Positions 39,940-43,100 of a stretch of 43,100 nucleotides of DNA are shown one piece after another. Where the stretch lies: NCBI GenBank assembly GCA_937905825.1, contig CALCXM010000191.1, forward strand, positions 1 through 43,100, read 5' to 3'. The notes below the pieces were generated by a model. The model was given only the letters and a program-made list of their open reading frames with translations. It did not search any database and was not told the DNA's origin. The stretch is from an uncultured bacterium. GTDB taxonomy: Bacteria > Planctomycetota > UBA1135 > GCA-002686595. Within the stretch, counting starts at the first letter, position 1. Each line of letters starts with the position of its first letter. A program made the translations under genes and the position numbers.

Positions 39940-41445
39940 TTAGCTAGCGGAGACCGTGCCACCTTCCGGCATGCTCTCACCACGGTTTGCGCAACGATCG
40001 CCCGCGATCGCGGACAGTCGTTCGGCAGTGATGTCGCCGGTCGGATAGACCCCGGTGAAGCAGGCGTTGCAGAAGTTCTTGATCTTCGGATTGCCCTCGC
40101 GCGCCGCATCGTTCATCGACTCGCGATCCAGGTACATAAGGTAGTCCACCCCCATTTCCGCCGCGATCTCATCGTTGGTACGGCCGCTGGCGATGAACTC
40201 GGTCTTGGTCGCCATGTCGATCCCATAGGGACAGGGCGCCACCAGAGGCGGAGAAGTCGAGGCGAAGTACACCTTGCGCGCGCCGGCGTCGCGCGCCATC
40301 TGCACGATGCGCTTTGAGGTGTTGCCGCGCACGATGGAGTCATCGACCAGCAGGACGTCGCGCCCCTCGAATTCCAGCTTGATCGGATTCAGCTTGCGAC
40401 GCACCGACTGATTGCGGCTTTGCTGATTGGGCATGATGAACGTGCGCCCGATGTAGCGGTTCTTCACCAAGCCTTCCCGGTAGGGAATCTTCATCGCCTT
40501 CGCCATTCCAAGGGCCGCATCCCGTGAGGAGTCCGGGATCGGGATGATCGCGTCCGGCAGCGGTGCACCGCTCGCGATCCACTGCTCGGCCATCTTTTCT
40601 CCGAAGCGGCTGCGGGTCTTGTAGACGGAGATGCCGTCGAGCATCGAGTCGGGCCGCGAGAAGTAGACCCACTCGAAGATGCAGGGGCTGTGGGGCTTGT
40701 TGGCCAGTTGTGCGCGGTGCACTTGGCGATCGTCGTCGATGAAGATCGCTTCCCCGGGACCGATGTCGTGGGTCTTCTCGTAGCCATTGATGTCGAGCAC
40801 CACGCTCTCGCTGGCGCAGGCGAACCAATGCCCTTCCTCCGTTTCCTTCTCGCCGAAAATGATCGGCTTGATCCCGTATGGATCGCGAAAGGCCACCATG
40901 CCCACGTCGGGCAGGGTTGCGACCACCGAGTAGGCGCCTTTGACCAAGTCGAAGACCGTCTTGACCGCGTGGAACATGTCCTCAGCGGTGATTTCGGTCG
41001 CCTTGGATTCCGTGAGGCGTTCGTCCAAAGCCCGGGCAAACACGAACAGGATCACTTCCAAGTCACAGGAGGAGTTCAGGCGGGTGCGGTTCCCGCTGAA
41101 GAAGCCCTCGACCAACTCTTTGTAGTTGCTGACGTTGCCATTGTGAGCCATGGCAATTCCGATCGGGTAGGTCAGGTGGAAGGGCTGGGCATCTTCCCCG
41201 CTGTTGCCGCCGATCGTTGGATAGCGCACGTGGCCCACCCCTAGGTTGCCGCGCAAGCGGGCCATGTTCTTCTGATCGAAAACCTCCAAGACCAGGCCCA
41301 AGCCCTTCTTCAGGTGGAAGGAGTCCGTGAAGGTGATCATCCCGGCGGCATCTTGGCCTCGGTGCTGAACCGCGAGAAGACCTTCGTAGATCTCTCCAGA
41401 CACGTCCGTGTTGTTAGGACCGTAGATTCCAATGAATCCGCACAT
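39940..41445 (-). CDS. purF: Amidophosphoribosyltransferase (PurF)
   Basis: 501 aa from ATG at 41443-41445, chosen because family members begin at or just before the catalytic Cys; here M-C-G-F makes Cys2 the N-terminal nucleophile after Met removal. The glutaminase domain shows GLLAVQHRGQDAAG and GHVRYPTIGG; the PRTase domain shows DVLLVDDSIVRGNTS (PRPP loop, about 363-377). Four Cys (255, 405, 459, 462) match the positions that bind a 4Fe-4S cluster in the Bacillus-type enzyme, but no propeptide precedes Cys2. It catalyses the first step of purine synthesis from PRPP and glutamine. Divergent from the GT9 gene. Confidence 0.96.
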   Translation of the reverse strand: MCGFIGIYGPNNTDVSGEIYEGLLAVQHRGQDAAGMITFTDSFHLKKGLGLVLEVFDQKNMARLRGNLGVGHVRYPTIGGNSGEDAQPFHLTYPIGIAMAHNGNVSNYKELVEGFFSGNRTRLNSSCDLEVILFVFARALDERLTESKATEITAEDMFHAVKTVFDLVKGAYSVVATLPDVGMVAFRDPYGIKPIIFGEKETEEGHWFACASESVVLDINGYEKTHDIGPGEAIFIDDDRQVHRAQLANKPHSPCIFEWVYFSRPDSMLDGISVYKTRSRFGEKMAEQWIASGAPLPDAIIPIPDSSRDAALGMAKAMKIPYREGLVKNRYIGRTFIMPNQQSRNQSVRRKLNPIKLEFEGRDVLLVDDSIVRGNTSKRIVQMARDAGARKVYFASTSPPLVAPCPYGIDMATKTEFIASGRTNDEIAAEMGVDYLMYLDRESMNDAAREGNPKIKNFCNACFTGVYPTGDITAERLSAIAGDRCANRGESMPEGGTVSAS

Positions 41446-41608
41446 ATCGCTTTTTGGGCCTCGAGGAGGGGAACAGCCGAGGCGACTGGGGTCGGTGGCG
41501 ACCAATCTAGTCGAAGTGCGCGGCTTGGGTAAGGAAGCAGCGGGGAGAACTCTGTTCGCAAGCTCAAATCTGCCTGTGGAACCCGCTTGGGGGTAGGATT
41601 GGTGACCC

Positions 41609-42850
41609 ATGGCCCAGCGCAAGTCCTCCATCGCCATCCAACGCCTGCAGGCGGTTGATCGCCGACTCGGTTGGGCGGCTTGTGTCCTGATCCAGCCCTG
41701 GCGCTGGCTGCGACTGATGCGCCGGCCCACCTCACCCCCGTCGGCGGAAGAAATCCTGCTGATCAAGTTTTGGGGCATCGGCAGCCTGCAACTCTTGACC
41801 CCGGCGGTGGATGTTCTGCGACGACGGCATCAGGGGGCCCGCATCACGCTCCTGACCCTGCGGGAGAACGTGACCTTCGCCAGCGGGCTAGAAGTTTTCG
41901 ACGAGGTGCGCAGTTTCGACGCCCAAGCCTCCAGTTGGTTCGAGCTCACTCGCCGCATCCTGCAGCTGGGCTTCGGGTTGCGAGCCGCCTCCTTCGATAG
42001 GGTCTACGACTTCGAGTTCTTCACACGCTTTTCCGCTCTCGTCTCCTTCATGACCCGCGCCCCGCGCACGACGGGCTTCAACGCCTCCTCGACTTGGCGC
42101 GGCTCCTTGCACTCGGACAACATCACCTTCAACCGCTACTGGCACGTGGCGCGCAATTTTCGCGCATTGGCCGGTGGCGAGACGGGGGAGCAGGTGCCGG
42201 TCACCCAACTGGCCGCCTACCAAGTCAGCTCCGGGGACGAGGCCGGGCTGGCCGAGCTGCTGAAGCACCGGCGCGTGGCGCGCGGGCCCTACGTTGTGCT
42301 GAACCCGAATGCAGGACGGCTCTCTTTGGAGCGCCGCTGGTCGCGAGCCAACTTTGCTGAGCTCGCCCGCAAGGTTCACAACGAGACCCGCGCGAATGTG
42401 ATCTTGGTGGGCTCCAAGTCGGAACAGGAATACACCGCGGAGTTGCGCAACCTGACGACCGACCTGGATCCGTCGCGACTCTTCGACTTGGCCGGGCAGA
42501 TGTCCATTGGCGAGTTGGCCGCGCTCTTGAAAGGCGCAGCGGCGGTGGTCAGCAACGATTCGGGCCCCATGCATTTGTCCGCCGCCTTGGGAGCTCCGAC
42601 CCTTGGGCTCTTTGGTCCCGAGACACCCTTGATGTACAAGCCCATGGGACCCAAGGCCGAGCACCTGTATCGTCCGACGATTTGCAGTCCCTGCATCAAC
42701 GTCCACCAAGGCAAGGTCGCCAGCTGCATCCACAGTCGACCGGAGTGCCTCGAGAACATCACGGTGGCGGAGGTTTGGTCCTGGCTCGAAAGCAACCTTG
42801 CTCAAAGCGCTGTCCAGAAGCCCACCACCCTGCGCGCGCTCGACGCCTGA
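41609..42850 (+). CDS. Glycosyltransferase family 9 (heptosyltransferase-like)
   Basis: 413 aa. EEILLIKFWGIGSLQLLTPAVDVLR (about 47-71) is the N-terminal GT9 signature. YVVLNPNAGRLSLERRWSRANFAEL and NVILVGSKSEQEY open the C-terminal domain, and AAVVSNDSGPMHLSAALGAPTLGLFGPETP is the donor-binding D-S-G-P-M-H motif. Several Cys (TICSPCINVHQGKVASCIHSRPECLE) near the end are common in GT9. It would add heptose or a related sugar to an LPS-like core. The 11-nt gap to the next gene points to an operon. Confidence 0.92.
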   Translation: MAQRKSSIAIQRLQAVDRRLGWAACVLIQPWRWLRLMRRPTSPPSAEEILLIKFWGIGSLQLLTPAVDVLRRRHQGARITLLTLRENVTFASGLEVFDEVRSFDAQASSWFELTRRILQLGFGLRAASFDRVYDFEFFTRFSALVSFMTRAPRTTGFNASSTWRGSLHSDNITFNRYWHVARNFRALAGGETGEQVPVTQLAAYQVSSGDEAGLAELLKHRRVARGPYVVLNPNAGRLSLERRWSRANFAELARKVHNETRANVILVGSKSEQEYTAELRNLTTDLDPSRLFDLAGQMSIGELAALLKGAAAVVSNDSGPMHLSAALGAPTLGLFGPETPLMYKPMGPKAEHLYRPTICSPCINVHQGKVASCIHSRPECLENITVAEVWSWLESNLAQSAVQKPTTLRALDA

Positions 42851-42861
42851 GGCTTTCCTGA

Positions 42862-43100
42862 ATGCGCGTCCTGCTGCTCAATCCCCCGGGGAAGGAAGTC
42901 TACATCCGAGACTACTTCTGCTCGAAGACCACGAAGTCGAACTACCTGTTCCATCCCGTGGACTTGCTTGGGCTTTCGGGCACCCTCGCTGCAACGCACG
43001 AAGTTGAAGTCATCGATTGCATGGCCCAGCGCATGCCGGCGGAAGCGACACTCGCCCGCATCCGGCAGTTTCAGCCGGAGCTCGTCGTCAGTTTGGTGGG
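42862..43100 (+). CDS. B12-binding domain of a radical-SAM protein (partial, 3' end outside)
   Basis: 79 codons visible from ATG at 42862, 11 nt after the GT9 stop. The sequence MRVLLLNPPGKEVYIRDYF...HPVDLLGLSGTLAATHEVEVIDC...RIRQFQPELVVSLVG is the Rossmann-like cobalamin-binding domain that starts many B12-dependent radical-SAM methylases and lipid/polyketide-modifying enzymes. The CxxxCxxC cluster motif, if present, lies beyond the window, so the identification is by domain shape only. Likely co-transcribed with the GT9 gene. Confidence 0.8.
   Translation, partial: MRVLLLNPPGKEVYIRDYFCSKTTKSNYLFHPVDLLGLSGTLAATHEVEVIDCMAQRMPAEATLARIRQFQPELVVSLV

Noticed and set aside
1..43100. CRISPR array or phage module
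   Set aside because: No regularly spaced direct repeats and no phage structural, integrase or lysis genes were seen.

Overview
The window is GC-rich, gene-dense bacterial DNA. It probably comes from a planctomycete of the poorly cultured marine type. The pointers are two sulfatase-family proteins, ASPIC/UnbV and FG-GAP secreted proteins, a secreted beta-propeller whose C-terminus has a Cys-rich CFGDGS/CPC segment, large lipoproteins, and an ECF sigma factor paired with a very large membrane anti-sigma protein. This assignment is inference from gene content; no rRNA or phylogenetic marker is present.

Layout. 1-9.2 kb: the tail of a DUF420 membrane protein, a sulfatase, then a long minus-strand series. 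The series runs from a small acidic protein through phosphopentomutase (deoB), pyrimidine-nucleoside phosphorylase (deoA), a NupC transporter and purine nucleoside phosphorylase to a class IV aminotransferase, a sulfotransferase-like protein and a quinone oxidoreductase. The first part is a complete nucleoside uptake and salvage set feeding ribose/deoxyribose phosphates into central metabolism. 9.3-10.5 kb: a lipoprotein with an HExxH zinc-peptidase motif.

10.55-15.95 kb is an accessory island. Three long, nearly perfect palindromes (repaired arms of 65, 46 and 48 nt) bracket two secreted beta-propeller genes (FG-GAP and RCC1-like) whose codon use looks less GC-biased than their neighbours. 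An IS110-family element of IS1111 type has inserted into one arm of the first palindrome; removing it restores a perfect 65-nt arm. The non-coding tail of the element (10585-10852) carries short segments matching both the insertion target and the element's own joined ends, as expected of a guide (bridge/seek) RNA.

16.2-28.9 kb: a transketolase-like ThDP enzyme; a secreted thioredoxin-like protein with an in-frame TGA followed by a well-formed bacterial SECIS hairpin (probable selenoprotein); an ASPIC/UnbV protein; a lytic transglycosylase (mltA); a membrane sulfatase-like protein with Thr at the nucleophile position and a co-oriented carboxypeptidase-regulatory-domain protein; a YgjP-like metallopeptidase; and a second small acidic protein resembling the one upstream of deoB.

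29-43.1 kb: TPR lipoprotein divergent from a MoxR ATPase, GNAT acetyltransferase, a small unknown protein, an ECF sigma/anti-sigma pair with a candidate autoregulatory promoter, a secreted calcium-motif protein, tRNA-Arg(CCG), an SGNH-hydrolase-like membrane protein, a GT4 glycosyltransferase downstream of purF, and, divergently, a GT9 glycosyltransferase followed by the start of a B12-binding radical-SAM gene. The strongest leads are the guide-RNA IS element in its palindromic target, the selenoprotein, and the palindrome-bounded gene cassettes.
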